Source of the DNA: Nonomuraea basaltis
GTDB taxonomy: Bacteria; Actinomycetota; Actinomycetes; Streptosporangiales; Streptosporangiaceae
Assembly: GCF_005893125.1 (NCBI RefSeq)
Contig: NZ_VCJS01000033.1
Coordinates: 20,884-84,883 of the forward strand
Length of the DNA: 64,000 nt
Reading direction: 5' to 3'
How positions within the stretch are numbered: the first letter of the stretch is position 1; the number at the start of each line of letters is the position of its first letter. Below the pieces are notes generated by a model that searched no databases, was not told the DNA's origin, and saw only the letters and a program-made list of their open reading frames with translations. A program made the position numbers and the translations under genes. Shown one piece after another: positions 41,403 through 52,677 of the stretch.

Positions 41403-42386
41403 ATGGGCAAGTACCTGCTTCGCAGGTTGGCAGTAAATGTGATCTTGGTTGCGATCGCGGCCAGTCTCGCGTACATGCTCGCCGCCACCACGATGAGCCC
41501 GCGCGGCGCGTACCAGGGTCGCCAACCTCCGATCCCCGAGGCCGTCATCGACGCCACGCTCGACGCCTACAACCTGAACGACAAGACCCCCGTCCTTCAG
41601 CGGTACGCGACCTGGGCCTCGGGCGTCGTCACCGGGGACTTCGGCAAGACCTGGAACGGCGGCTCGGTCAACAGCGAGATGGGCCGGCGGATCATGGTCA
41701 GCACCCGGCTGCTGCTCATCGGCACGCTGGTGGGCTTCGTCATGGGAGTGGCGCTGGGCGCCTGGTCGGCCGTCAGACAGTACAAGGTCAGCGACAGAGT
41801 GATCGGGGTCGGCGCGTTCGTGCTCATGGCGATCCCGGTATTCGTGCTGGCCACGCTGCTCGCCATCGCCACCTACAACCTCAACCGCGGGCTGGGGTTC
41901 ACGCTGATCGAGTACACCGGCGAGTACAACCCCAAACTGGCGGGCTGGGACCAGTTCCTCAACCGGCTGAACCACCTGATCCTGCCCACCATCACGCTCA
42001 GCGTCGGCGTGTCGGGAGCCGCCTTCTACAGCCGCATCCAGCGCAACATGATGCTCGACGTGCTCGGCCAGGACTTCGTCCGAACGGCGATGGCCAAGGG
42101 CCTGCGCCGCAGGACCGCGCTCATCAAGCACGCGCTGCGCACCGCGCTGATCCCGTCCGCCACGTATTTCGCCTTCGCCCTCGGGACGATGTTCACCGGC
42201 GCCATCTTCACCGAGAAGATCTTCGCCTGGCACGGCATGGGTGCCTGGTTGATCGACGCGATCAACCAGAACGACGTCAACTCCGTCGCCGCGGTGACCT
42301 TCTTCGCCGCCATCTGCGTCCTGGCCGCGGGATTCCTGTCGGACCTGTTGGTGGCGGCCCTCGATCCTCGGGTGCGGGTGGGCTGA
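41403..42386 (+). CDS. Peptide/nickel-type ABC transporter permease (DppB-like)
   Basis: 327 residues with six membrane helices. The N-terminus YLLRRLAVNVILVAIAASLA is the standard DppB/OppB opening. The cytoplasmic loop FVRTAMAKGLRRRTALIKHA ends with LRTALIPS. It starts two bases after GGAGAG. First gene of a four-gene importer operon, one base before the next. Confidence 0.92.
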   Translation: MGKYLLRRLAVNVILVAIAASLAYMLAATTMSPRGAYQGRQPPIPEAVIDATLDAYNLNDKTPVLQRYATWASGVVTGDFGKTWNGGSVNSEMGRRIMVSTRLLLIGTLVGFVMGVALGAWSAVRQYKVSDRVIGVGAFVLMAIPVFVLATLLAIATYNLNRGLGFTLIEYTGEYNPKLAGWDQFLNRLNHLILPTITLSVGVSGAAFYSRIQRNMMLDVLGQDFVRTAMAKGLRRRTALIKHALRTALIPSATYFAFALGTMFTGAIFTEKIFAWHGMGAWLIDAINQNDVNSVAAVTFFAAICVLAAGFLSDLLVAALDPRVRVG

Positions 42387-42387
42387 C

Positions 42388-43223
42388 ATGCGTTCGAAAC
42401 TTGTCCTCAGGCGCCTGTTCCGCAACAAGCAGGCCCGCTACGGCACCATCGCCCTGGTCCTGCTGGTGGCCCTGGCGTACGTCGGCCCCTACTTCGCCGC
42501 GTACGACTGGACCGACAAGGACTTCCTGGCCTTCCTGTCGCCCCCCGACGCCGACCACTGGTGGGGCACCACCTCGATCGGCCAGGACATGTTCGCGGTC
42601 ACGCTCCGCGGCATGCAAAAGTCGATCATCATCGGCCTGCTGGTGGCGGTCATCGCGACCGGCCTCGCCGCGATCGTGGGCGCGTTCGCCGGATATTTCG
42701 GCGGCTGGGTGGACAGGGTCCTCATGTGGGGCGTGGACCTGTTGCTGGTCCTCCCCAGTTTCCTCATCATCGCGATCGTCTCGCCGAGGCTGAGAGACGG
42801 GTCCTGGCTCTGGTTCGTGGCGCTGCTCGCCGCCTTCACCTGGATGATCACCTCCAGAGTGGTCCGCAGCATGACGCTCTCGCTCCGCGAGCGGGAGTAC
42901 GTCCAGGCCGCCGTCTACATGGGCATCCCGCGCTGGAAGATCATCTTCCGGCACATCGTCCCCAACCTGTCCTCCCTGCTGATCATCGATGCCACGCTCA
43001 ACGTCAGTGGCGCGATCATCGGCGAGGCGGCGCTGTCCTTCTTCGGCTTCGGCATCCAGCCGCCCGACGTCTCGCTCGGCACGCTGATCGCGGAGGGCTC
43101 GCGCAACGCCACGGGCTACCCATGGCTGTTCGTCTTCCCGGCCGGCCTGCTGGTGGCCCTGGTGCTCGCCGTGAACCTGATCGGCGACGGCCTGCGTGAC
43201 GCACTCGACCCGGGGAGCAACTC

Positions 43224-43227
<4 letters not shown>
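42388..43227 (+). CDS. Peptide/nickel-type ABC transporter permease (DppC-like)
   Basis: 279 residues. The early LRRLFRNKQARYGTIALVLL, the periplasmic WWGTTSIGQDMFAVTLRGMQ and the loop EREYVQAAVYMGIPRWKIIF are standard for DppC. The start follows the DppB-like stop by one base (TGACATG), and its own stop overlaps the ATPase start (GTGA). Confidence 0.92.
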
Positions 43228-45289
<2,062 letters not shown>

Positions 45290-45293
<4 letters not shown>

Positions 45294-46999
45294 AGGTTCG
45301 TTACCGGGCAGCCGCGGGACTCGCGGTCCTGGCCATGGCCGTCGCGGCCTGCGGCGGGGGCGGCAGCGAGGCCAAGAAGCCGAGCGCCGAGAAGTCCCAG
45401 CAGGCGCAGCAGCAGATGGCGGAGACCCCGGCCATCAACATCAACCCGGTCGCCTATGACCAGGTGAAGGACGGCGGCACGCTGACCCTCGCGGTCGGCC
45501 AGTGGCCGAGCCAGTGGAACGGCAACCACGTCGACGGCAACCAGGCCGACACCGCGGACATGCTCGACGTGATCATGCCGCAGCTGATGGTCGCCGACGA
45601 AGGGGCCAACTTCACTGCGAACCCGGATTACCTGACTGACGTGAAGAACGACTTGTCGTCGGGCAAGCATGTCGTCACCTACACGCTCAACGACAAGGCC
45701 ACGTGGTCGGATGGCACGCCGATGACGTGGAAGGACCTCGAGGCCGCGTGGAAGGCCAACAGGGGCGAGAACAAGAAGTTCAAGCCGGCCTCCACGGATG
45801 GCTGGGACCGGATCGAGTCGGTCACCAAGGGCGACACGGACAAGGTTGCCGTCATCACGTACTCCAAGCCGTACCCGGAGTGGATGGGCCAGTTCTCCCG
45901 GTCCCCGCACCTCATGCCCGCCAAGCACATGGAGACGCCCGAGGCTTACGACAAGGACTACCTGCAGAAGATCCCGGCCACCGCCGGGCCCTTCAAGGTC
46001 GAGAAGCTCGACGAGGGCACCAAGACGCTCACGCTCGTGCGTGACGACAAGTGGTGGGGCAAGAAGGCCAAGCTCGACAAGGTCATCTTCCGTGCGATCG
46101 AGTCGCCCGCCGCGCAGGTGAACGCCTTCGCCAACGGCGAGATCGACGCCGTGGAGATCCCCTCGGGCGCTCCGGCCGAGCTGAAGCGGGCCAAGGAAGT
46201 CCCCGACGTGGACATCCGCAAGGCGCTCAGCCCGAACTGGCGGCACTTCACGGTCAACAACCAGAGCGAGCTCCTGAAGGACAAGTCGGTCCGGCAGGCC
46301 GTTCTGTACGCGATCAACCGTGACGTGATCACGCAGTCCGACCTGAAGGACATGGACTGGCCGATCCAGACGCTCGGCAACCACGTCTTCATGAACAACC
46401 ACAAGGGCTACGTCGACAACTCCGGCGACCTCGGCAAGTACAACCTGGAGAAGGCCAAGCAGCTCCTGGACGCGGCCGGCTGGAAGCAGGAGGGCGAATA
46501 CCGCAAGAAGGACGGCAAGGAGTTCGCCCTGAGCTTCGTCATCCCCACCGGCACGCCGGTGTCGCAGACGGAGGGCGAGCTCACCCAGGCCATGCTCAAG
46601 GAGGCCGGGATCAAGGTCACGATCCGCCCCGTCCCTCTTGACAAGTTCTTCAACGACTACATCATCAAGGGCGACTTCGACCTGGTGCCGTTCTCCTGGA
46701 TCGGCACGCCGCTGCCGATCGGCAGCCTGGCGCAGATCTACAAGACCGGCTCCGAGAGCAACTTCCCGAAGGCCAGCGACCCGGCCGTCGACGCGGCCAT
46801 CGAGGCCGCGGTGAGCGAGATGGACCCGGCCAAGGCCATCGAGAAGGCCAACGCCGCGGACAAGCTGATCTGGGACATGGTGCACACGATCCCGCTGTAC
46901 CAGCGTCCCGACATCCAGGCGACCAAGAAGACGCTCGCCAACTGGGGCTCCAGGGGCTACAAGTCCTTCGATTACTCGATCATCGGTTTCACCGGCTGA
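45290..46999 (+). CDS. Peptide-binding lipoprotein of the ABC importer (SBP type 5)
   Basis: 569 residues from a GTG at 45290 with AGGAGG upstream. The lipobox AVAAC puts the lipidated Cys at 21. Family features: GGTLTLAVGQWPSQWN, YTLNDKATWSDGTPMTWKDL, VRQAVLYAINRDVI and FDLVPFSWIGTPLPIGSL. It is the last gene of the operon and is followed by a strong hairpin. It binds oligopeptides or another dipeptide-like nutrient; the ligand is unknown. Confidence 0.93.
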
Positions 47000-47013
47000 T
47001 CTCCGCGCATGAC

Positions 47014-47040
47014 GAACCCCGGCCGGTCTCCGGCCGGGGT
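47014..47040. terminator. 12-bp perfect stem-loop terminator between convergent genes
   Basis: AACCCCGGCCGG (47014-47025) pairs exactly with CCGGCCGGGGTT (47029-47040) around a TCT loop, followed by TCTCCCTT. It serves the peptide importer operon and, from the other side, the NmrA-like gene. Confidence 0.88.
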
Positions 47041-47046
47041 TCTCCC

Positions 47047-47898
47047 TTATCTGCCGGCCGCGAACTCCCGCAGCGTCACCGGCGGGCGGCCGCCGATGTC
47101 CTTGATGCTCTCGGTGACCCCGTAGAGCGGGTGGTGGCCCGACCCGATGAAGCGGAAGATCCCCCACAGGTGCGTGAGGTGCTCGACCGCGTACGGGTCC
47201 TGGTAGATGTCCATCGCGCGTGCCTCCCACTCCTCGGGCGGCACGTCCACGTACGGGATGCCGAACGCCTCGGCCACCTCGCCGATGGTCGCCATCTGGC
47301 CGTTCACCAGACACACCGGGTCGGCGGGGCCGGAGTCGAGCAGCAGCCCGGCCCCGACTCTGGCCACGTCGGCGGCGGCCACGAGCGGGATCAGCGTGTC
47401 CTTTCCCCCGAGCGGGAGCGCCAGCTCGCGGTTGCCGGACGCGGCCGCCACCACGGCCAGGTTCTCGAAGAACACCCCGGCGCGCAGGTGTACCGCGCCC
47501 ACGCCGGCCCAGTCGAAGACCTGCTCCGACAGCCAGTGGCGGCGCATGCGCGGGGTGCCGGCCATGGGGGAGGCGTCCAGCTGCGACACCTCGACGACCC
47601 GCTCCACCCCCTCCTCCCTGGCCGCCGCCGCGAACGCCGCGGTGGCGTCGAGCAGCCCGGCTGTCACCGGGTAGGTGAAGTACGCCCTCCGGACACCGCG
47701 CATGGCGGGGCGCACCGTGGTGATCTCGCGCAGGTCGCCGACCACCACCTCGGCGCCGATCTTGCGCAGCTCCTCGGCCCGGTGGTCGTCGGAGCGCACG
47801 AAGGCGCGCACCCGCTCGCCCCGCTCCAGCAGCAGGTCCACCACCTGCCGCCCGGTCGCTCCCTGCGGCCCGCCGGCCGCCCCCGTGACAAGGATCAC
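47047..47898 (-). CDS. NmrA-type NAD(P)-binding protein
   Basis: 283 residues from a GTG at 47898 with GGAAGG upstream. The dinucleotide motif reads ILVTGAAGGPQGATGRQVV, followed by RVRAFVRSDDHRAEEL, EVVVGDLRE and a downstream VSQLDASPMAG. Members act as NAD(P)H-dependent reductases or redox sensors of the azoreductase/quinone-reductase kind. It overlaps the upstream dehydrogenase by GTGA, so both form one operon under the divergent TetR regulator. Confidence 0.87.
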   Translation of the reverse strand: MILVTGAAGGPQGATGRQVVDLLLERGERVRAFVRSDDHRAEELRKIGAEVVVGDLREITTVRPAMRGVRRAYFTYPVTAGLLDATAAFAAAAREEGVERVVEVSQLDASPMAGTPRMRRHWLSEQVFDWAGVGAVHLRAGVFFENLAVVAAASGNRELALPLGGKDTLIPLVAAADVARVGAGLLLDSGPADPVCLVNGQMATIGEVAEAFGIPYVDVPPEEWEARAMDIYQDPYAVEHLTHLWGIFRFIGSGHHPLYGVTESIKDIGGRPPVTLREFAAGR

Positions 47899-48941
47899 GA
47901 TTCTGCCCTTCCTGGGAGAGTGAGTGTGAAGAGGCCGAGCCGCTCCAGATCCCGCAGGAACGGCGCGGCGGGGAACGCCTCTGCGGGTCCGTAGACGCCG
48001 GGGTCTTCCGGGCCCTGCCCGCCGGCCAGCCGGACCGCGGCCTCCACCGACGCCAGGGCGCTCAGGCGCCACAGGTCGTGCCCGCTCACCTGCCCGGCGC
48101 TGCCGCCGTCCTTGGTGATCACCTGTGCGGCGACGGTGAAGTCAGAGCCCGCCCTGGTCGCGGCGTCGACGTGCTCGCTGGTGAACGCCTGCTCCTCCTC
48201 GAAGGTGTGCGCGGTGAGCTGCGCCTCCACCCGGCGCGCCGATACGTGCCTGGGCACGGTGACGACCTCCGACGACGGGATGGGAGCGATCATCGTGCGG
48301 GGGCCGAGCGGCGGCGGGAACGGGAAGACGGCGTTGCGCGGCTCCACGTAGCCGACGTGCTGGGCACCGTCCTCGTAGGTGATCCGCTGGGTGTCGGCGA
48401 ACAGCAGCTCCGCCGTCGCCTTGGCCCCCGTCGTCAGCCGCCAGCCGGTCACGGCGTAGGCGGTGGTCACCCGCTCGATCCCGGTCAGGCCCGCGGCCAC
48501 GGCGCCGGCCAGCAGATCGCCCATCCCGCCGTAGAAGCTCATCGCCGTGACCATGGTGACGCCCGCCTGCCTGGCGGGCTCCTGCATGGTGTCGAACAGC
48601 CACTTGGTGTGGTGCTGCTCGAGCGCGTGGTCGACGTAGTGGCAGCCGCCCTCGACGGCGGCCCTGGCCACGGGCCCGCCCGTGTGCGTGAAGGGGCCAG
48701 CGCAGTGGATCAGCACGCTCGCCTGCTCGGCGAGGGCACGTAACGCGGCGGGGTCGTCCAGCGCGGCCTGGTGGACGCGTACCCCTGGCTCGCCCCCGCC
48801 GAGCTCGTTGGCCAGGGCTTTGAGCGCCACGCCGTCCCGTCCGGCCAGGATCACGTCCAGGCCGCGGGCGCGGAGCTCGGCCGACACCAGGCGCCCGGTG
48901 TGGCCGGTGGCGCCATAAACGACGATGTGCCGTGAGGACAC
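47895..48941 (-). CDS. Saccharopine dehydrogenase-like NAD(P)-binding protein
   Basis: 348 residues from a GTG at 48941 with GGAGGTGA upstream. It opens HIVVYGATGHTGRLVSAEL with DVILAGRDGVALKAL, the pattern of trans-acting enoyl reductase/saccharopine dehydrogenase-like proteins, and continues with VLIHCAGPFTHTGGPVARA and CHYVDHALEQ. The substrate is unknown. It diverges from the TetR gene, with the inverted repeat 48968-48997 between them. Confidence 0.85.
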   Translation of the reverse strand: MSSRHIVVYGATGHTGRLVSAELRARGLDVILAGRDGVALKALANELGGGEPGVRVHQAALDDPAALRALAEQASVLIHCAGPFTHTGGPVARAAVEGGCHYVDHALEQHHTKWLFDTMQEPARQAGVTMVTAMSFYGGMGDLLAGAVAAGLTGIERVTTAYAVTGWRLTTGAKATAELLFADTQRITYEDGAQHVGYVEPRNAVFPFPPPLGPRTMIAPIPSSEVVTVPRHVSARRVEAQLTAHTFEEEQAFTSEHVDAATRAGSDFTVAAQVITKDGGSAGQVSGHDLWRLSALASVEAAVRLAGGQGPEDPGVYGPAEAFPAAPFLRDLERLGLFTLTLPGRAES

Positions 48942-48967
48942 GGCTCACCTCCATGATTCATACTGTC

Positions 48968-48997
48968 GGTACGTAACTAGCTTTGAAGTTACGTACC
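48968..48997. promoter_or_regulatory. Perfect 11-bp inverted repeat, candidate TetR operator
   Basis: GGTACGTAACT (48968-48978) is mirrored by AGTTACGTACC (48987-48997) with an 8-bp spacer. It lies 26 bp from the dehydrogenase start on the left and 28 bp from the TetR start on the right, so one repressor could close both promoters. Confidence 0.8.
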
Positions 48998-49025
48998 GCG
49001 AGTATGCAAGTCAATGGGGAGCACG

Positions 49026-49613
49026 ATGATCCGCCGTACCCAGGTAGAGCGCTCGGACGAGACGACGACGGCGCTGGTACGTGCCGCGCGGGAGCTGTTC
49101 GGCGGCAACGGCTACGCGGCCACCTCGATCGACGCGGTCGCCGCGGCGGCGGGAGTGACCAAGGGGGCCGCCTACCACCACTTCGGCGGCAAGGCGCCGC
49201 TGTTCCGGGCCGCGTTCGACGGCGAGCTGGCGAAGGTCACCGCCGAGCTGGAGCGCGTCGCCGCCGAGGAGGCCGACCCGTGGGCGGCGCTGCGCCGCGG
49301 CGCCCGCACGTTCCTCGAGCACTGCCTCGACCCCGGGTTCCGGCAGATCGTGCTGCTGGACGCGCCCGCGGTGCTGGGCTGGGAGACGGTCCGCGCGGTC
49401 GAGCAAGGCCACCTGCTGTGCATGCTGCTCGCCGGCTTCCGGCTGGCCGCCGAGGGGGACGAGGAGGAGGCGGCCGTGCCCGCCCGCGCGCAGCTCGTCT
49501 TCGGCGCGCTGTGCGAGGGCGGCATGCTGCTGGCCCGCTCCCCGGACCCGGCGGCCGACCTGCCACGCCTGGCCGCCGAGGCCGACCGCCTGCTGGAGGT
49601 GCTCCGCTCGTGA
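49026..49613 (+). CDS. TetR-family transcriptional regulator
   Basis: 195 residues from the ATG at 49026 (GGGGAG upstream); an ATG four codons earlier is possible but sits over the ribosome site. The HTH reads ALVRAARELFGGNGYAATSI, DAVAAAAGVTKGAAYHHFGG. The ligand domain (LEHCLDPGFRQIVLLDAPAV, VFGALCEGGMLL) is of the TetR_C type common in actinomycetes. It diverges from two oxidoreductase genes. Its last codons are copied in a 54-bp tandem duplication directly downstream. Confidence 0.9.
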   Translation: MIRRTQVERSDETTTALVRAARELFGGNGYAATSIDAVAAAAGVTKGAAYHHFGGKAPLFRAAFDGELAKVTAELERVAAEEADPWAALRRGARTFLEHCLDPGFRQIVLLDAPAVLGWETVRAVEQGHLLCMLLAGFRLAAEGDEEEAAVPARAQLVFGALCEGGMLLARSPDPAADLPRLAAEADRLLEVLRS

Positions 49614-49690
49614 TCACGGGCCGGCCGCGAACCGAGGGGCCACCTGCTGGAGGTGCTCCGCTCGTGATCAGGGGCTGGCCGGGAACCGGG
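49589..49690. repeat. 54-bp tandem duplication of the TetR gene end
   Basis: A 28-bp block at 49589-49616, including the TetR stop codon, recurs identically at 49643-49670. The following 20-odd bases are also alike (GGCCGGCCGCGAACC and GGCTGGCCGGGAACC). The second copy runs into the end of the opposing pectate lyase gene, whose stop lies at 49668. Confidence 0.85.
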
Positions 49691-50732
49691 CGGGTGCCGC
49701 CTCCATGGCCGAGGCCGTCGTCGTCGGGGTGATCTTGCCGACGCCCGCGCCCGCGCGGACCGCCGACGGGACGCCCTGCGGCGGATCGACCGTGTAGCTG
49801 TAGTAGGTGCTCGGCTCGACGACGGAGCCGGCGGTCTCCGGCGCGCCGGAGTTCACGAAGATGTTGTTGCGCTGCACGGCCCGGCCCGGGCCGCTGTCGG
49901 CGTATCCGCTGGCCGAGTAGAGCGGGTGCGGCACGTTCTCGAAGTGGTTGCCCTCGACGACGGCGCCGGCGTTCTCCGTGGAGGCCACGCCGTACAGGTC
50001 GTTGCCCAGGAAGTAGTTGTTGTAGATGTGCACCGGCTCGGCGAACCTGATGCGCGGGTGGCGCTGGCGGCTGTGGTCGAAGAAGTTGTGGTGGATCGTC
50101 ACCTTGAGGTGGCCGACGTCCGTGCCGGCGGCGCCGTCGGAGTGGCTGATCAGCATGGACTTGTCGGAGTGGTCGAAGTGGTTCCACGAGACGGTGACGT
50201 AGTCGGCGCCCCGCACGATGTCCACCGAGCCGTCCACCGCGCCGGAGAACGTGTTGTGGTCGATCCAGATGTGGTGGGAGTTCTGGCCGATGTTGACGGC
50301 GTCGTCCTCGGCGTCGGTGAAGCGGAGGTTGCGCACGATCACGTTGTACGACCGGTAGAAGTCCAGGCCGCCACCGGTGATATGCCCCGACGTGCCCACG
50401 CCGACGATGGTCTTGTTGGGCCGCACCCCTTGCTTGCTGGTGATCGAAATCGTCCCCGCCACCTGGATGACCAGGGGTTCGAGGCTGTCGATGTACTCCA
50501 GGAACTGATCGGCGCCGGTCGCGGTGACCGTACGCCCGCCGGCGCCTCCGGTGGTGCCGTTCTGGCCGAGGGCGTTGACGGCCGCGAACCCGGTCGGGCC
50601 GTCGGCCGCCACCGCCGCTGTGGTCACGGCGGCCCCGAATGCTGGGCCGCCCCCGATCGAGGGAATGGCGAGTGCGGCCACCGCGACGAGGACGGCCGTC
50701 CACCGCGGGGTGCGTAATGACAAAAAGGGCAT
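49668..50732 (-). CDS. Secreted pectate lyase, polysaccharide lyase family 1
   Basis: 354 residues from the ATG at 50732 with GGAGAA upstream. The Sec signal covers about residues 1-35 (TAVLVAVAALAIPSIGG). Parallel beta-helix features of PL1: FRSYNVIVRNLRF is replaced here by SYNVIVRNLRFTDAEDD, then HHIWIDHNTFSGAVDGSVDI with the Ca-binding Asp cluster, VTVSWNHFDHSDKSMLISHS and RHPRIRFAEPVHIYNNYF with the catalytic Arg. It cleaves polygalacturonate by beta-elimination outside the cell. A LacI-type palindrome lies in its promoter. Confidence 0.92.
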   Translation of the reverse strand: MPFLSLRTPRWTAVLVAVAALAIPSIGGGPAFGAAVTTAAVAADGPTGFAAVNALGQNGTTGGAGGRTVTATGADQFLEYIDSLEPLVIQVAGTISITSKQGVRPNKTIVGVGTSGHITGGGLDFYRSYNVIVRNLRFTDAEDDAVNIGQNSHHIWIDHNTFSGAVDGSVDIVRGADYVTVSWNHFDHSDKSMLISHSDGAAGTDVGHLKVTIHHNFFDHSRQRHPRIRFAEPVHIYNNYFLGNDLYGVASTENAGAVVEGNHFENVPHPLYSASGYADSGPGRAVQRNNIFVNSGAPETAGSVVEPSTYYSYTVDPPQGVPSAVRAGAGVGKITPTTTASAMEAAPARFPASP

Positions 50733-50770
50733 GGTGTTCTCCGCTTGCCGGTGCCTCCGGAAGAATGGTC

Positions 50771-50784
50771 GGAAAGCGCTTTCC
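50771..50784. promoter_or_regulatory. 14-bp palindrome GGAAAGCGCTTTCC, candidate LacI-family operator
   Basis: A perfect dyad with a central CG, the usual form of LacI-family sites, 39 bp upstream of the pectate lyase start. AT-rich sequence to its right (50785-50800) may include the promoter. Confidence 0.65.
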
Positions 50785-50827
50785 ATTGCTTATTATCGGC
50801 GCGACCTCACAAGCGGTAAAGCGGCGG

Positions 50828-50838
50828 TGAAAGTTTCA
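50828..50838 (+). promoter_or_regulatory. TGAAAGTTTCA dyad upstream of the sugar dehydrogenase gene
   Basis: TGAAA-G-TTTCA is a perfect dyad, and GAAAGTTTCATC here (50829-50840) is the same 12-mer as at 40482-40493. It lies 58 bp before the next plus-strand gene. Confidence 0.4.
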
Positions 50839-50896
50839 TCCCGGGATAGAGTGTGGAGCTGACAATGATCTCGACAGTTCGGTCAAGGAGCCCGCC

Positions 50897-51967
50897 ATGC
50901 GCGTGCGAACCACACCGTCCCTGATCATGATCCTCTTAGCCGCCGTGGGGCTCGTGGTCACGGGCCCCACCGCCGCCCAGGCGATCGGTGGCTTCGACTA
51001 CTCCCGGGCGCAGGTGTCCACCACCGGCCTCCAGGTGCCGTGGGGCCTGGCGTTCCTGCCGGACGGCAGCGCGCTGGTCTCCGAGCGGAACACCGCCCGG
51101 ATCCTTCAGGTGCGTCCGGGCCAGACCCCTGTCCAGGTGGCCACCGTCAACGGGGTCGCCGCCTCCGGCGAGGGCGGGCTGCTCGGCATCGCCGTGTCCC
51201 CGGCGTTCGCCCAGGACGAGTGGGTCTACGCCTACTTCAGCACCGGCAACGACAACCGCCTGGTGCGGTTCCGGCTGAGCGCGCCACAGACCCAGAACGT
51301 CCTCTTCTCCGGCGTCCCGCGGGCCTCCAACCACAACGGCGGCCGCATCGCCTTCGGCCCCGACGGCCTGCTCTACGTGGCGACCGGTGACGCCGCCAAC
51401 ACCGCCAACGCACAGAACCTGAACACCCCCGCGGGCAAGATCCTCCGCATGACGCCCGACGGCGGCGTCCCGCCGGGCAACCCCTTCAGCGGTTCCCGGG
51501 TCTACAGCTACGGCCACCGCAACGTGCAGGGGCTGGCCTGGGACTCCCAAGGCAGGCTGTACGCCACCGAGTTCGGCCAGAACACCAGGGACGAGGTCAA
51601 CCAGATCGTCGCGGGCGGCAACTACGGCTGGCCCACCTGCGAGGGCGTCTGCGGCAACCCGTCCTTCCGCGACCCGATCGTCACGTGGTCGACGGCCCAG
51701 GCGTCGCCGAGCGGGCTCGCGTACGCCAACGACACCCTGTTCGCCGCAGCCCTGCGCGGGACGCGGCTGTGGACCGTGCCCCTGACCGGCAACGGCGGGG
51801 CCGGGACCCCGGTCGCCGAGTTGCAGGGCGCCTACGGGCGGCTGCGCGCGGTCGCGGTGGGGCCGGACGGCTGGCTCTGGGTGGCGACCAGCAACCGTGA
51901 CGGCCGCGGCACGCCGGTGGCCCAGGACGACCGCATCATCCGCATCCCGCCCACCGGCACGCCCTGA
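50897..51967 (+). CDS. Secreted PQQ-dependent soluble sugar (aldose) dehydrogenase-like protein
   Basis: 356 residues with a Sec signal ending near AAQA (residue 28). The six-bladed propeller shows the family pattern: LQVPWGLAFLPDGSALVSER, GEGGLLGIAVSPAF, a catalytic His in ASNHNGGRIAFGPDGLLYVA with TGDAAN, and YSYGHRNVQGLAWD. NYGWPTCEGVCGNP is also standard. Known relatives oxidise aldoses with PQQ and often act as partners in polysaccharide breakdown. The start is preceded by AAGGAG. Monocistronic, followed by a hairpin. Confidence 0.9.
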   Translation: MRVRTTPSLIMILLAAVGLVVTGPTAAQAIGGFDYSRAQVSTTGLQVPWGLAFLPDGSALVSERNTARILQVRPGQTPVQVATVNGVAASGEGGLLGIAVSPAFAQDEWVYAYFSTGNDNRLVRFRLSAPQTQNVLFSGVPRASNHNGGRIAFGPDGLLYVATGDAANTANAQNLNTPAGKILRMTPDGGVPPGNPFSGSRVYSYGHRNVQGLAWDSQGRLYATEFGQNTRDEVNQIVAGGNYGWPTCEGVCGNPSFRDPIVTWSTAQASPSGLAYANDTLFAAALRGTRLWTVPLTGNGGAGTPVAELQGAYGRLRAVAVGPDGWLWVATSNRDGRGTPVAQDDRIIRIPPTGTP

Positions 51968-51996
51968 GGCAGCCGGCGCGTCCTGCGGCTCTCGCC

Positions 51997-52035
51997 CACC
52001 GGCGGCGGCGCGCCTCGCGGTCGCCGCCGCCGGTG
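51997..52035. terminator. 14-bp perfect stem-loop between convergent genes
   Basis: CACCGGCGGCGGCG (51997-52010) pairs with CGCCGCCGCCGGTG (52022-52035) around an 11-base loop. It lies between the sugar dehydrogenase gene and the end of the opposing snapalysin gene, serving both. Confidence 0.75.
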
Positions 52036-52043
52036 AACTCACC

Positions 52044-52565
52044 TCAGCGGTCCACGTGGAGCCGTCCGAACTCCACCTGCGGCGCGCCGCCCGCGAAGTT
52101 GCCGTCCACCTCGGCCCGCTCCGCCGCGTTCGGGTTCGGGTTGGTGCAGCTCACGCCCGCGCTCGACCCCGACATCAGGTCGGAGCAGCGGCCGGTGCGC
52201 CGGTCGGGCAGGCCCAGGATGTGGCCGATCTCGTGGGTGGCGATGCGCACCCGGTCGTAGCCCTGGGACGTGGCCTGCCTGCCCATCCAGATCGTCCCGC
52301 GGCCCAGGCTGGTGGGCAGGGCGCGCGGCCAGCCGTTGTCGGCGTACACGACGAAGTGGGCGGGTGTTCCCTGGACGAGCCGGACGTTGGCGACACTGGA
52401 GTTCCAGATCTGGGCCGCCTGGTTCACGGCGGTCGTGAACTCGGCGGCCCGGCTTGCGTCGTACCTGAGCACCGTGACCATGGAAGCGGCCTGGGCGGGG
52501 GCGGTGACCAGGAGTAAGGCGAGGCCGAGGATGAGGGACAGCACGAGACGAAGGGGTCGTGACAT
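52044..52565 (-). CDS. Snapalysin-like secreted zinc metalloprotease (M7)
   Basis: 173 residues. A Sec signal LVLSLILGLALLLVTAPAQA is followed directly by the mature enzyme. The zinc motif ATHEIGHILGLPDRRTG has the M7 form HExGHxLGLPD, in which the Asp is the third ligand, and CSDLMSG is the Met-turn. Snapalysins are small neutral proteases of Streptomyces and relatives. No LysR-type activator gene, often found next to snapalysin genes, is present. Confidence 0.92.
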   Translation of the reverse strand: MSRPLRLVLSLILGLALLLVTAPAQAASMVTVLRYDASRAAEFTTAVNQAAQIWNSSVANVRLVQGTPAHFVVYADNGWPRALPTSLGRGTIWMGRQATSQGYDRVRIATHEIGHILGLPDRRTGRCSDLMSGSSAGVSCTNPNPNAAERAEVDGNFAGGAPQVEFGRLHVDR

Positions 52566-52677
52566 GGGGGGGTCCTCCGACGGTGGGGGTCGGCTGTCAC
52601 GGTATGCGCGACCCCCGCCACGGGGACGTGTCAGATTGCCCCTATCACAGTGATATGGCCCCTCTCATCGCCCTACC

